A stretch of 64,000 bases of DNA from Halobacillus salinus (GCF_004684905.1 NZ_SRJC01000001.1:310001-374000), one strand, 5' to 3'. Shown: positions 23,538-33,088, numbered from the stretch's first letter. Numbers and translations are program-made. The notes: generated by a model from the letters alone, not told the origin.

Positions 23538-24734
23538 TTAAATAAACATCGAAACAAAAATAGCCGTAATAAAACTAGCTAACGTCCCACCGACAATCGC
23601 CTTCAAGCCAAGCTTCGCCACCTGCGACTGTTTGCTCGGAGCAAGGGAACCGAGCCCGACGATCAGCTGGCCGATGGAAGAGAGGTTGGCGAAGTTACAC
23701 AAGGCCACCGACAAAATGGCTACTGTCTTCGGAGAGAGATCCTGCATTATTTCCGTCAAATTCATATATGCAATGAATTCGTTGGCGGCAAGCTTCGTTC
23801 CGATAATGGAAGCGGCTTGGAAAGCGTCAGCGACAGGAATTCCGATCAAGACGGCAAAGGGATAGAATAGGAATCCAAAGATGGTGGACAAGTCCGTATT
23901 GATCCATCCGAGCATACCGTTGACGAGTGCAATCATACTGATGAAAGCAATTAAGAGTCCACCGATGTTCAAGGCAAGCTTCACACCGTTGACCGCTCCG
24001 TTGGAAATCGCTTCGAACACATTCGCTTCTTCCGACTTAGCCATCGTCACTTCTTCGTTCACTTCTAGTTCACTTTCTTCCGTTTCCGGCTCCAATAGTT
24101 TTGCAATGACAAGGGAGACGAACGGAACGCTGAAAATGGAGATCAATAGATAGTTCAAGTCGATGCCCATTTGTACATAACCGACTAGGATCGCACCACT
24201 GGCAGAAGCCGTTCCGCCGACCATGATGGCGAACGTCTCAGAGCGTGTCATCCGTGCCAAGTAAGGTTTCACAAGAAGCGGCGCTTCCGCTACACCGAGG
24301 AACGTGTTCCCGACCGCGCTGAATGATTCAACTTTGGACGTCTTCAGCAACTTGCCTACAACCGTGCCCAAGATTTTGACGATAAAAGGTAGAATACGAA
24401 GGTAATAAAGGGCTGATATAAGTGCAGAAATGAAAATTAAGGCTCCTAATACGTTCAGAGCGAACAGGAAATTAATGTCTGTCTGCGAGTACAGGTTCCC
24501 GAATACGAAGTTGATTCCTTCTGTGCTGTAGTCGATGACGCCTTGGATAAAGAGCGATACTTTTTCCAATACGAACTGCCCGGCTGGGACGTTGAGCATT
24601 GTGAAGACGAATACTCCTTCTAGCAACAGTCCGACCAGGACCGTATGCCATTTGATCATTTTTCGGTTGCTTGAGAGCAGCCAGGCAAATCCGACAATTA
24701 CGAGTAAAGAAATAATTCCAGTTAGTACATTCAT
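23538..24734 (-). CDS. NupC-family concentrative nucleoside transporter
   Basis: Integral membrane protein of 398 aa (about 9-10 helices) of the CNT family, importing nucleosides with H+ or Na+. The signature GNTFLGVAEAPLLVKPYL lies near residues 142-159, and GGTASASGAILVGYV follows. A guanine-type riboswitch and terminator in the leader predict repression by guanine, which points to purine nucleosides such as guanosine/inosine as substrates (B. subtilis NupG-like) rather than pyrimidines. TAGGAGG lies about 10 nt before the ATG. Monocistronic. Confidence 0.9.
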   Translation of the reverse strand: MNVLTGIISLLVIVGFAWLLSSNRKMIKWHTVLVGLLLEGVFVFTMLNVPAGQFVLEKVSLFIQGVIDYSTEGINFVFGNLYSQTDINFLFALNVLGALIFISALISALYYLRILPFIVKILGTVVGKLLKTSKVESFSAVGNTFLGVAEAPLLVKPYLARMTRSETFAIMVGGTASASGAILVGYVQMGIDLNYLLISIFSVPFVSLVIAKLLEPETEESELEVNEEVTMAKSEEANVFEAISNGAVNGVKLALNIGGLLIAFISMIALVNGMLGWINTDLSTIFGFLFYPFAVLIGIPVADAFQAASIIGTKLAANEFIAYMNLTEIMQDLSPKTVAILSVALCNFANLSSIGQLIVGLGSLAPSKQSQVAKLGLKAIVGGTLASFITAIFVSMFI

Positions 24735-24801
24735 GATGATGATCCTCCTAATAAAACAGTGAGGTTCCTTATAAAGTAAGACGTCAGACCACTTAACCGA
24801 A

Positions 24802-24843
24802 TAAAAAAATCCCTCTTTCCAGGTACAAAAAGGAAAGAGGGAT
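24802..24843 (-). terminator. Riboswitch expression-platform terminator
   Basis: On the minus strand ATCCCTCTTTCC pairs with GGAAAGAGGGAT around an 11-nt loop and is followed by TTTTTTTATT. Placed between the aptamer and the nupC start. Confidence 0.9.
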
Positions 24844-24868
24844 AGAATACACGATGATCCATTCGTTC

Positions 24869-24945
24869 TTTCCTTATAGTCCGGCTATTTACGGTAGCCA
24901 GGTAGAGACGTGTGGACCCTATTTCCACGTTTATATAAGGAACCT
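24869..24945 (-). promoter_or_regulatory. Guanine-type purine riboswitch aptamer
   Basis: On the minus strand P1 is TTCCTTATA with TATAAGGAA. P2 is built from ACGTG/CACGT around GAAATAGGG. The core CTCTACC leads to P3 GGCTA-CCGTAAA-TAGCC and then GGACTATA. These are the conserved purine-aptamer blocks (TCTACC, CCGTAAA, GACTAT). The cytosine in GACTAT corresponds to C74 of the xpt aptamer, which pairs with guanine; adenine switches have T there. Ligand binding should stabilise P1 and favour the downstream terminator. Confidence 0.93.
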
Positions 24946-25049
24946 ATGAAATTGATGATGAGTAGCATTCTAGCAAAAGGAAAAGGGAGTGACAATAGAT
25001 TTTCACAAAGTGTGAAAATGCACAATTTTGCATAAATAAAAATAACCAT

Positions 25050-25081
25050 ACAAAAAGGCGAGGAAAGAGTCCTCACCTTTT
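25050..25081 (-). terminator. Terminator of siderophore permease operon
   Basis: On the minus strand AAAAGGTGAGGA pairs with TCCTCGCCTTTTT across a short loop, with a T-rich tail. Confidence 0.85.
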
Positions 25082-26084
25082 ATGATTTCATCAATAGATA
25101 AACGAAGTAGATACCACCGACTGCCGATACGACGAGTCCGACTGGAATTTCTGATGGAGCGAGAATATTCCGGCCGACGGTATCGGCAACGAGTAGGAGC
25201 AAAGCACCCATCAGTGCAGCAATTGGAATGAGGGCACCGTGCATCGATCCGACCAGCTTTCTTGCTAGGTGAGGAACGACGAGTCCGATGAAGGCGATCC
25301 CGCCACCGACTGAAACACTTGCTCCGGCAAGCGCAACAGCAATTAATAAAAGGATCCTTCGTTCACGCTCTACAGCCGCACCGAGTCCAGCCGCCACTTC
25401 ATCGCCGAAGTGCAGCGTATTAAGAGTCCCGGCTTTCATGATGACAAGCGGGATCAGCACGAGCACCCAAGGCAGGAGCGTCAGCACATACACCCAGTCC
25501 GTTCCTGAGATGTTCCCCGAAAGCCATACCGTTGCACGCGTGAAGTCTTTTGGATCCATTTTCAATTGGAAAATGATGATCAGCGCAGCGAATGCACTGT
25601 TGATCCCGATTCCGACAAGTACAAGCCGCATCGGCGATACCCCATTTTTCCACGAGATAGCATAAATGAGCACTGCCGCAACAGTAGAACCGACAAGGGA
25701 TGCAATCGGCATAAGGAAGACGGACAAATCCGTCCCTTCAAACGCATTCCCTTGGAAGAAAAACAGATAAAGAATGACTGAGAATCCAGCACCTGCATTA
25801 ATGCCGATGATGCCAGGGTCAGCCAAATCATTTTGAGTAACACTTTGCAAAATAGATCCTGATACCGCCATCGCTGCACCGATCAGGATGGCGATGACCA
25901 TGCGTGGCAGACGGAAATGGAAAAGGACCATCTCATTTTGCCCGTCACCGTTTCCCGTAAATGTATTGAGAATCTCTATCGGGGAAATGCGGATGACGCC
26001 TAAGTTCAAGCTGACGATAAGGGTTGCTAAGATTGCAACCACCAGTCCGGTTGCAATCAGCCAATTTTTCTTAACCGCTGTCAT
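25080..26084 (-). CDS. FecCD-family siderophore permease (second system, distal)
   Basis: Membrane permease of 334 aa with about 10 hydrophobic segments. Signatures: SVTQNDLADPGIIGINAGAG and GGGIAFIGLVVPHLARKL. Overlaps the upstream permease by 4 nt (ATGA), so the two subunits are co-translated. Partner of the divergent binding lipoprotein at 27293-28279. No ATPase gene in the locus. Confidence 0.88.
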   Translation of the reverse strand: MTAVKKNWLIATGLVVAILATLIVSLNLGVIRISPIEILNTFTGNGDGQNEMVLFHFRLPRMVIAILIGAAMAVSGSILQSVTQNDLADPGIIGINAGAGFSVILYLFFFQGNAFEGTDLSVFLMPIASLVGSTVAAVLIYAISWKNGVSPMRLVLVGIGINSAFAALIIIFQLKMDPKDFTRATVWLSGNISGTDWVYVLTLLPWVLVLIPLVIMKAGTLNTLHFGDEVAAGLGAAVERERRILLLIAVALAGASVSVGGGIAFIGLVVPHLARKLVGSMHGALIPIAALMGALLLLVADTVGRNILAPSEIPVGLVVSAVGGIYFVYLLMKS

Positions 26085-27097
26085 GATGTACTCCCCCCGT
26101 CATTACGCGCGAGATAGAGGAAGAAAGGGACACCGATCAATGCCGTCACTGTTCCGACTGGCGTTTCAAACGGTGGGTTGATCATCCGCGATACGGTGTC
26201 TGCAATGACGAGCAGAAGGCCACCGAGAATGGCAGCACACGGAATGATCGTCCGATAATCCGCTCCAACGAGAAAGCGGGTGATGTGTGGAATGACGAGC
26301 CCGATAAACCCGATCGTGCCAGAGACGGAGACGGCTGCCCCCGTCAACATCAGTACGACTAATGTTCCAATGAACTTCGTCAGTCTCGTCTGCTGGCCGA
26401 GCCCTCTTGCAACATCTTCGCCTAGGTTAAGAGCTGAGATCGATTTTCCTAGAATCACTGCAATGATAAGACCGATCACAAAAACGGGTGCCAGCAGCTG
26501 CACGTGGATCCATTGGATACTCGATAAACCACCGGCGTACCAGAAGCTGATGTCCTTCGCTACATTAAAATGAATCGTAAGAGCCGTAGAAATCGATTGG
26601 AAGACAGCCGTTACAGCGGTTCCTGCAAGCGCGAGCTTCACTGGTGTCAATCCTGACTTCGAAATAGAACCGACGAGAAAGACCATCGCCGTTCCGAGTC
26701 CCGCTCCTGCGAATCCCCAAATCATCATCATCCATTGGGATGGGGAAGAAGTGATGGCGAACAGAATCGCAATCGAAAACATCGCACCGGCCGTTACCCC
26801 CATGATGGATGGGGAAGCGAGTGCGTTCCTCGTCATCCCCTGCATGATCGCTCCCGACATAGCGAGGGCAGCACCAATCAAGGCTGCAGCAAGAGCCCGT
26901 GGAATTCTCAAGTTACGGATGATCTGATGGGACGACTCGGATCCATTGAAATCCATTATGCTTCTCCATATCGTGGCGAGCTTGATATCTGCTGCACCAT
27001 ATAAAATCGACAGAATCATCGACCCTATCAATAAAACAAAGCCGAGTGTCAAAATCAGTGAGGCGGTCACGTTTTGATAGCGCATGGGTTGTTTCAT
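26081..27097 (-). CDS. FecCD-family siderophore permease (second system, proximal)
   Basis: Membrane permease of 338 aa; MQGMTRNALASPSIMGVTAG and GTIGFIGLVIPHITRFLVG are family signatures. The frame is open to 27190, but the ATG at 27097 starts a short cytoplasmic tail before the first helix and has GAGGTC nearby (AAGGAGGT a little farther). Divergent from the binding protein, with a Fur box between them. Confidence 0.87.
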   Translation of the reverse strand: MKQPMRYQNVTASLILTLGFVLLIGSMILSILYGAADIKLATIWRSIMDFNGSESSHQIIRNLRIPRALAAALIGAALAMSGAIMQGMTRNALASPSIMGVTAGAMFSIAILFAITSSPSQWMMMIWGFAGAGLGTAMVFLVGSISKSGLTPVKLALAGTAVTAVFQSISTALTIHFNVAKDISFWYAGGLSSIQWIHVQLLAPVFVIGLIIAVILGKSISALNLGEDVARGLGQQTRLTKFIGTLVVLMLTGAAVSVSGTIGFIGLVIPHITRFLVGADYRTIIPCAAILGGLLLVIADTVSRMINPPFETPVGTVTALIGVPFFLYLARNDGGSTS

Positions 27098-27235
27098 AGC
27101 TTTGACCTCGACCTCCTTGTAATCTAGTTTTTTCAAAAAATAAACACGACTATTATATAATAAGCAGATTATTTCTACAATGAACGACATTCTTCTATTA
27201 GCATAACGGTTGGGGAAATCACTTGTAAATGAAAT

Positions 27236-27250
27236 TGATAATTGTTATCA
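27236..27250. promoter_or_regulatory. Fur box between divergent siderophore genes
   Basis: TGATAATTGTTATCA matches the 7-1-7 Fur consensus TGATAATnATTATCA at 14 of 15 positions. It lies 57 nt before the start of the binding-protein gene (27293) and 139 nt upstream of the divergent permease start (27097), so it could repress both. Confidence 0.85.
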
Positions 27251-27292
27251 TTTGATTATTGAAAAACAGCTTGTTAAGGAAGGATGACGAAG

Positions 27293-28279
27293 ATGAGAAT
27301 AACAAAATGGTTTTACATAGCCATCGCATTGTTCGGACTGATTTTGTTCGCTTCTGCATGCAGCGGTGACGAATCAACAGACGAACAAGAAGATACATCA
27401 TCAGATGATACGACAGAGGAAACAGAAGAAGCTTCCGGTGAACGTACTGTTACGGATGCAGCCGGTAATGAAGTGACGATCCCAGCCGATCCACAAAACA
27501 TCATTGCCTCCTATCTAGAAGACTACCTTGTAGCTCTTGACGTAACGCCAGCTGCACAGTGGTCTGTACAGAACGGAGAAACAGTACAAGGCTACTTGCA
27601 GGATTCACTAGGAGACGTTCCGACGGTTCCTTACGATCTGCCTTTAGAATCTGTTGCGAGCTTTGAGCCGGACTTACTTCTAATGGACTCTGCCGGCATG
27701 GTAGAAGGAAATAAATACGAACAGTATTCCCGTATTGCTCCTACGTATGTTGTAGGGGAAGCACAGAACAATGACTGGAGAGACGAATTCAACCGTGTAG
27801 CAGAAGTACTGGGGAAACAGGATGAGGCAGAACAGGTACTTGAAGACTACGAACAAAAGGTAGAGGAAACGAAGTCTGCACTAAAAGAGTCGATCGGTGA
27901 TGAATCGATTGCGGCAGTTTGGCTTACAGGTGGTACGTTCTATGTGGTAAACGATCAGCTCTCAAGCGGAGACGTTTTATATAACGACTTGGAGGTAACA
28001 GCACCGAACGTCGTGAAAGAGATCGCCAACAACTCAGAAGCGAACTGGTCTGAGATTTCCTTGGAGAAATTGGCACAACTGGATGCCGACCATATCTTCT
28101 TACTGAACGGTGACGGAGAAGGCGCGGATATGCTGCAAGATGATATCTGGCAGAACATCCCGGCGGTAGAGAACGGCAATGTTTATGAGTACGACTCCAA
28201 TGATTCCAGTTGGTTGTACACTGGTCCGGTTGCCAATACACAAATGCTGGATGACATCAAAGAAAGCCTAATCGAGTAA
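27293..28279 (+). CDS. Siderophore-binding lipoprotein
   Basis: Substrate-binding protein of 328 aa (FecB/FepB-type periplasmic-binding fold). Lipoprotein signal LFGLILFASAC with Cys at about residue 23, followed by an acidic Ser/Asp/Glu linker that spaces the domain from the membrane. DAAGNEVTIPADPQNI begins the fold; the EDYEQKVEETKSAL helix joins the two lobes. ATG 27293 is chosen since AAGGAAGG is 9 nt away; ATG 27284 touches that site. Works with the divergent FecCD pair. Confidence 0.9.
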   Translation: MRITKWFYIAIALFGLILFASACSGDESTDEQEDTSSDDTTEETEEASGERTVTDAAGNEVTIPADPQNIIASYLEDYLVALDVTPAAQWSVQNGETVQGYLQDSLGDVPTVPYDLPLESVASFEPDLLLMDSAGMVEGNKYEQYSRIAPTYVVGEAQNNDWRDEFNRVAEVLGKQDEAEQVLEDYEQKVEETKSALKESIGDESIAAVWLTGGTFYVVNDQLSSGDVLYNDLEVTAPNVVKEIANNSEANWSEISLEKLAQLDADHIFLLNGDGEGADMLQDDIWQNIPAVENGNVYEYDSNDSSWLYTGPVANTQMLDDIKESLIE

Positions 28280-28283
28280 TTAT

Positions 28284-28317
28284 CTAGACCTCTGTTTTTT
28301 AGCAGAGGTCTTTTTAC
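28284..28317 (+). terminator. Terminator of binding-protein gene
   Basis: AGACCTCTG and CAGAGGTCT form a 9-bp stem, followed by TTTTTAC. Confidence 0.9.
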
Positions 28318-28381
28318 TTGTTTGTGGTTTAAGAATAGAAACGTTAGGATGTAGAAAGACAAGAAAGGGAAAGGTGATGGG

Positions 28382-29848
28382 ATGACCAACCAACAGAGAA
28401 CACCAAACTGGAACTTAGAGGCGACCTATTCTGAATTGCCCGGAGTGTTTTATTCGCGCGTTCAACCTGAAGCTGTCGAGAGTCCGGATCTCGTCATACT
28501 GAATGAATCACTAGCAAAAGCACTTGACCTCGATCCAGACGCTTTGAAGAGCGAAGAGGGAGTACGCGAACTTGCAGGCAATAAACGTCTGGAAGGTTCG
28601 ATGCCGATTGCGCAGGCCTATGCAGGTCACCAATTCGGGAACTTCACGATGCTCGGAGATGGTCGTGCGGTATTGTTGGGGGAACATATCACACGTAGCG
28701 GTACCCGATATGACGTCCAGTTGAAAGGATCTGGACGTACGCCTTTTTCCCGGAGTGGAGATGGTAGAGCACCGCTCGGCGCGATGATCAGGGAATATAT
28801 CATTAGCGAAGCGATGCATGGTCTAGGGGTTCCGACATCGAGAAGTCTGTCTGTAGTCAAAACGGGCGAGTCGGTACAGCGGGAAACAGAACATAAAGGC
28901 GGGGTGCTCGCACGTATCGCTTCGAGCCACCTACGTGTCGGAACTTTTCAATATGCGGCTTACCAAGGTTCAGAAGATAATTTGAAGGAGCTCGCTGACT
29001 ATGCGTTGAATCGACATTTCCCGGGAAATACAGGTGACGACAATCCCTACCTTTCTTTATTAGAGCAGGTCACTCGTCGTCAAGCATCATTGATTGCCAA
29101 ATGGCAGCTAGTCGGATTCATTCATGGTGTCATGAACACGGATAATATGACGATCAGCGGGGAAACGATTGATTATGGGCCTTGTGCGTTTATGAACACG
29201 TATGATCCTGATACTGTCTTCAGTTCGATTGATACACAAGGACGCTATCGATATAGCAACCAACCTGGCATCGCTGAGTGGAATCTGGTCCGGTTTGCTG
29301 AAGCGCTTATTCCTTTGTTAGACGAAGACCAAAATGAAGCAATCAAGAAAGCGGAGCAAGTCTTGAGTGGGTTTGCAGCTACCTATCAGTCACATTGGCA
29401 AGAGGGTGTCAGGGCTAAGCTTGGGTTGATCTCAGAAGAGGCGCAAGACCAGCATATCATCGACGACCTTTTCGATATCATGAAGAAGAAAGAAGCCGAC
29501 TTCACGAATGTATTCCGCGGACTGACTTTAGGAGACCCTGAATCGACAGGACTTAGCGGACAAGTCGCTTTCGACCAGTGGTACAAGCAGTGGCAGGTGC
29601 GGCTTGAGCGTCAGGACGCTAGTTGGGAAGAGGTACAAGCTCTTATGAAGCGCGCGAATCCATCGGTTATCCCGCGAAACCACCGTGTCGATGAAGCGAT
29701 CGAAGCAGCCGTTTCAAGAGAAGACTATTCTGTGATGGAACGCTTGATTGAAGTGCTGCAACATCCATTTGCCTATACGGATGAACAAGAGGAGTATAAC
29801 CATCCGCCAGCAGGCGACGAACCATACCAAACGTTCTGTGGAACATAA
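28382..29848 (+). CDS. selO: Protein adenylyltransferase SelO (YdiU/UPF0061)
   Basis: Pseudokinase-fold enzyme of 488 aa that transfers AMP from ATP to protein hydroxyls. Blocks: [40 protein letters not shown] and [20 protein letters not shown], the last containing the metal-binding catalytic loop. There is a cysteine in DYGPCAFM and another at the extreme C-terminus (TFCGT); in E. coli SelO a disulfide involving the C-terminal cysteine controls activity, so redox control may apply here (inferred). AAAGGTGATGGG precedes the ATG. Confidence 0.93.
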   Translation: MTNQQRTPNWNLEATYSELPGVFYSRVQPEAVESPDLVILNESLAKALDLDPDALKSEEGVRELAGNKRLEGSMPIAQAYAGHQFGNFTMLGDGRAVLLGEHITRSGTRYDVQLKGSGRTPFSRSGDGRAPLGAMIREYIISEAMHGLGVPTSRSLSVVKTGESVQRETEHKGGVLARIASSHLRVGTFQYAAYQGSEDNLKELADYALNRHFPGNTGDDNPYLSLLEQVTRRQASLIAKWQLVGFIHGVMNTDNMTISGETIDYGPCAFMNTYDPDTVFSSIDTQGRYRYSNQPGIAEWNLVRFAEALIPLLDEDQNEAIKKAEQVLSGFAATYQSHWQEGVRAKLGLISEEAQDQHIIDDLFDIMKKKEADFTNVFRGLTLGDPESTGLSGQVAFDQWYKQWQVRLERQDASWEEVQALMKRANPSVIPRNHRVDEAIEAAVSREDYSVMERLIEVLQHPFAYTDEQEEYNHPPAGDEPYQTFCGT

Positions 29849-29863
29849 CAAGGAGTATATACG

Positions 29864-29895
29864 GACGAAGGGGCTCAAGCCTCTTCGTTTTTTAT
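29864..29895 (+). terminator. Terminator of selO
   Basis: CGAAGGGG-CTCAAG-CCTCTTCG is followed by TTTTTTATT. Confidence 0.85.
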
Positions 29896-29956
29896 TAGGA
29901 AAGTTATGGATGTTGATGTGATAGAATGATGGAGACAAGGAGGAGGCATCGCAAGG

Positions 29957-30937
29957 ATGAAAAAAACAATAGAAATTATGAAAAAGATGGGCGATAAAGA
30001 CGCCAAATCCATGTTGAAGATAATTTTCCTCATGCTCGATCAGTCAGAGGATCAGCCAGAAGCATTTCAGCAACATGTACAGAAATGTAGAGACGATTAC
30101 TGGGAAATGCTGAAGCATCAAGACTCCTCAATTGAACTTATACATAGCCATATTGTTTTTGGCGATTCGATAGCCGGGGCTCTTAAGCAAGTGCTTCCTC
30201 CTAAACATGAGGTCATCAGCATTGACAATCGGCTCGATTTCGGTCCGATTTGGGATTTGCATGTGAGCGAGGGCGTGAAGAAGCGTAAACAGTGGCTGTT
30301 TAATAATATCAACATGGACGAGGAAGAGTTGTTCAACTATGAAGATCTTTTTATAAAGAAGTTGAACCGAATTCGAAATATACCGAACGACCGGCCTGTT
30401 ACAGTCTGGTATGGAGACAATGCTTTTGAGCAGACGGGATTACGCTTTGTACATTACATATTGGAGCATCACCCTAGTGTAGATGCCATTAATGCCACAC
30501 AAGCGCTTCATAACATGTCGCCTGATAGAAAGAGTCTCCATACAGGAGAGATCCACCCTCGCCATTTAGAGAGGATATTGAATGATGCAAAGAGACAACG
30601 ACTCGGGGAAAGATGGAGTGTAGATTGGAAAGCCCTCTCTCAAACCAAGGGTATACTTAGGTTTTGGAAAGACGGAGACATTGTACCTGTTCCAGAGGAT
30701 GCACTCGATACTTTTATACTTAGAACGCTGGATAATATTCAAAGACAGAGCGGTTCTTATGACTTTATCAAATCTGCTCGTCTGATAGGAGAAGTCATGG
30801 GTACACTGGACCATGTTGTCAATGATTCTTTCCTCGAGTTCCGAATCAGAACGTTGATTTATGACGGTATTTTGGAGATACGCGGTGTTCCTCGAGCGAT
30901 GAGATTCTATGAAGTAAGGCGTAAGGGGACGAATTAG
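29957..30937 (+). CDS. DUF1835/DUF3658 protein of unknown function
   Basis: Soluble protein of 326 aa. After a helical N-terminal extension (about 55 residues) comes a DUF1835 domain beginning IHSHIVFGDSIAGALKQVL, with DFGPIWDL and VTVWYGDNAFEQ, then a DUF3658-like C-terminal half (FIKSARLIGEVMG). The family is common in Bacillus; no enzymatic role is known to me. AAGGAGG lies somewhat far (13 nt) from the ATG, so initiation may be weak. Confidence 0.75.
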   Translation: MKKTIEIMKKMGDKDAKSMLKIIFLMLDQSEDQPEAFQQHVQKCRDDYWEMLKHQDSSIELIHSHIVFGDSIAGALKQVLPPKHEVISIDNRLDFGPIWDLHVSEGVKKRKQWLFNNINMDEEELFNYEDLFIKKLNRIRNIPNDRPVTVWYGDNAFEQTGLRFVHYILEHHPSVDAINATQALHNMSPDRKSLHTGEIHPRHLERILNDAKRQRLGERWSVDWKALSQTKGILRFWKDGDIVPVPEDALDTFILRTLDNIQRQSGSYDFIKSARLIGEVMGTLDHVVNDSFLEFRIRTLIYDGILEIRGVPRAMRFYEVRRKGTN

Positions 30938-30956
30938 AGGAGGAGAATGATTCCAC

Positions 30957-30995
30957 TAAAAAACCAGCTCAGGATTATGAGCTGGTTTTTCTTTT
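30957..30995. terminator. Terminator between convergent genes
   Basis: AAACCAGCTC pairs with GAGCTGGTTT and is followed by TTCTTTT; the reverse strand also has T-rich sequence. Confidence 0.85.
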
Positions 30996-30997
30996 AC

Positions 30998-31288
30998 TTA
31001 TGTTATCTGACTCAGATCAGTAACGGAAGCAACTGCCAACATGAACATGGTGATTCCAATAGAAAAGGATAAACCAAGTACAGCCACTCTTGTGTTAAGT
31101 ATGTTTTTTCCGCGGTTCACATAGATAGCGAAAACAGATAGTACGATAGTTAGGCTAAGAAGTGTGAAGACAATCGGCATGGATCCTCCCTCACCGCTGA
31201 CAACAGAAAAAAAGATAAGTACAGGAATGATATTCAAGGCAAGAGCAGACCAACTTGACCCACTTTGAATCCATTTATTCTCCAACAT
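30998..31288 (-). CDS. Small integral membrane protein (96 aa)
   Basis: Three hydrophobic helices (LALNIIPVLIFFSVV, MPIVFTLLSLTIVLSVFAIYV, RVAVLGLSFSIGITMFMLAVA). ATG 31288 follows GGGGGGTG by 5 nt. No family recognised. Confidence 0.6.
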   Translation of the reverse strand: MLENKWIQSGSSWSALALNIIPVLIFFSVVSGEGGSMPIVFTLLSLTIVLSVFAIYVNRGKNILNTRVAVLGLSFSIGITMFMLAVASVTDLSQIT

Positions 31289-31381
31289 ATTTGCACCCCC
31301 CAATATAATATATAGGGGGATACCCTTTTATTTCCATAACTAAACAGAATACTACAGGAAGTTATAAATAACCTTATATGA

Positions 31382-31416
31382 AAACCAGGACTAAGGATAA
31401 ACATAGTCCTGGTTTA
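31382..31416 (-). terminator. Terminator of yndM-like gene
   Basis: ACCAGGACTA and TAGTCCTGGT form a 10-bp stem with a 10-nt loop; the minus strand continues TTTTCAT. Confidence 0.8.
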
Positions 31417-31421
31417 GCTGT

Positions 31422-31865
31422 CTATTTGTCCTCATCATATGGGTACAATTCTTCCGAAGCTTCTGTTTGAAGTTCCGGAGTAGGTCGTACATTTTTCTGT
31501 TCCCGATGGTTTTCTTCCTTCTCTTGGTCCAAGCTGCGTGCAACAGATTGGTGGAAGAAGTATTCGAATATGGTCAGGGAAATCGTTGATATCAATGTTG
31601 CAGTAAAGACGTCATCGCCGACTGTCAATGCATCGGTCATGAAATAGATGACCACGAATGACAATACGAAATCAGATACAGTCGCACCAGAATTCCCTGT
31701 ATTTTTGAGAATCAGTAAATCACCTACAACATAGGATACAACGGCAAAGGTAAGGGAAATCAAGAAGACGTTCCCGAACGATACGTCGAAGCCTGCGCCT
31801 AGAATGATTCCCAAAATAACGAGGGAAACGATGAATTTCAGTGCGAATAATTTGATATGGCTCAT
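31422..31865 (-). CDS. YndM-family (DUF2512) membrane protein
   Basis: Protein of 147 aa with four helices in the first 105 residues (begins MSHIKLFALKFIVSLVILGI; VSYVVGDLLILKNTGN is a family block) and a charged cytoplasmic tail. DUF2512/YndM proteins occur in spore-forming Bacillus; function unknown. Confidence 0.8.
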   Translation of the reverse strand: MSHIKLFALKFIVSLVILGIILGAGFDVSFGNVFLISLTFAVVSYVVGDLLILKNTGNSGATVSDFVLSFVVIYFMTDALTVGDDVFTATLISTISLTIFEYFFHQSVARSLDQEKEENHREQKNVRPTPELQTEASEELYPYDEDK

Positions 31866-31956
31866 GGTTTAACACCTCCTACATACCTATGCTCTCCAAT
31901 TGTAGTAACAAGAAACTAACAATTAATGGTTCATTGCTTCACATAAGCATTCCAAA

Positions 31957-31986
31957 GAAAAAACGAACGGCAGCGCCGCTCGTTTA
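31957..31986 (-). terminator. Terminator of LytTR-DUF3021 operon
   Basis: On the minus strand AAACGAGCGGC-GCT-GCCGTTCGTTT is followed by TTTCTTTGG. The stop codon lies in the left arm. Confidence 0.88.
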
Positions 31987-32397
31987 TTGGATGTGTTGCA
32001 GGTCGTCATTCATTTTTTTGGATTCGTTTCGGAAGTATAGGTAGAACCCTAGCCAAATCAACGCATACATCACTAGGGCAATAGCGAAGAAGATCAGTGC
32101 GCTTGATGTCCCTTGAGGCACCCATCCGATACCATAAGCGAGCACGCCATATGCAATCATCACGGTAAAGAAGTGAAGTGCAGTCTGTTGAGACAATTTC
32201 AGTGAATCGATTTCAAAGAACAGTGGCGTGACGGTGAACAACCAACCTGAGAAGATAGCTCCCAGTGAATTTTGGACGAACAAACCTGAATTGAGTACTG
32301 TGAGCTCCCCAAAGTATATCGCTGCATAGGTCATCAATAAGCCGATAAAGCCCCCAAAAATTATCCCGATCACACTTCTTGTTACAAATGTTTTCAT
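31984..32397 (-). CDS. DUF3021 four-helix membrane protein
   Basis: Protein of 137 aa with four membrane helices (SVIGIIFGGFIGLLMTYAAI, GAIFSGWLFTVTPLFF, LHFFTVMIAYGVLAYGIG, ALIFFAIALVMYALIWLGF). DUF3021 proteins are usually encoded directly after a LytTR regulator and are thought to modulate its activity from the membrane. Its ATG overlaps the LytTR stop by one base (TGATG). Confidence 0.82.
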   Translation of the reverse strand: MKTFVTRSVIGIIFGGFIGLLMTYAAIYFGELTVLNSGLFVQNSLGAIFSGWLFTVTPLFFEIDSLKLSQQTALHFFTVMIAYGVLAYGIGWVPQGTSSALIFFAIALVMYALIWLGFYLYFRNESKKMNDDLQHIQ

Positions 32398-32852
32398 CAA
32401 GAATCCCTCCTGTTTAGTTTCAACACTTCTTTTATCTTTCCTACGTAATGTCTGGACGCATATTCTTTTTGTCCGGATTTGAAGTGGACAACAAGTGTCC
32501 CATGGAATGACGGTTCAAAATGATGTATTTCATAAAGGTTTGCAATTACGGATTTGGACAACCTGATAAAAGTGGTGGACGACAGTTTCTCCTCCAATTC
32601 ATACAGTTTCTCTTTCACTTTGTAAGAGCCTTCTGAGGTCGTTGCATGCACCTCATCGCTTTCAGAATGGAAAAAATGTACTTCGTTCGGCTTCAAAATG
32701 TGCTGTTCCTCTCCTTTCTTCCCTATGATGAATTCCGTTTCTTTCTCTTTTAGAAAATCTAAGATCCCTTTAATGGAGTCATCCATTGCTCTGCAGTGAA
32801 TGGTGACACTTGTTTCTTCATGCTTACGGTCGACGTCGAGTAAGACCTTCAT
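32397..32852 (-). CDS. LytTR-domain DNA-binding regulator
   Basis: Protein of 151 aa without a receiver domain. The C-terminal half is a LytTR domain (EVHFFHSESDEVHATT, TFIRLSKSVIANLYEI, EYASRHYVGKIKEVL). The N-terminal 60 residues are specific to this small-LytTR type. AAAGGGGGAG is 4-5 nt from the ATG at 32852. Forms an operon with DUF3021, a recurrent pair in Firmicutes that controls nearby or own transcription. Confidence 0.85.
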   Translation of the reverse strand: MKVLLDVDRKHEETSVTIHCRAMDDSIKGILDFLKEKETEFIIGKKGEEQHILKPNEVHFFHSESDEVHATTSEGSYKVKEKLYELEEKLSSTTFIRLSKSVIANLYEIHHFEPSFHGTLVVHFKSGQKEYASRHYVGKIKEVLKLNRRDS

Positions 32853-33088
32853 GTTTCTCCCCCTTTGGTGCGTCTTTCTTAAGGTTAGTATAGTGCTTGT
32901 CGGCAGGGGTGTCAGCAACATTCAGGTTAGACGTCATTATAGAGAAGTCACTGGTCGTATTGGGAGGGTAAGTTGCAGAGAGGGCACTTGGATATTTTTT
33001 GCAGGAAAAAGGGGAAGAAAAGCGAATATAGTAAAAAAGATACATATTCAAAGGAATGATGCTTCACAACCATCACACAAATTTCTAT

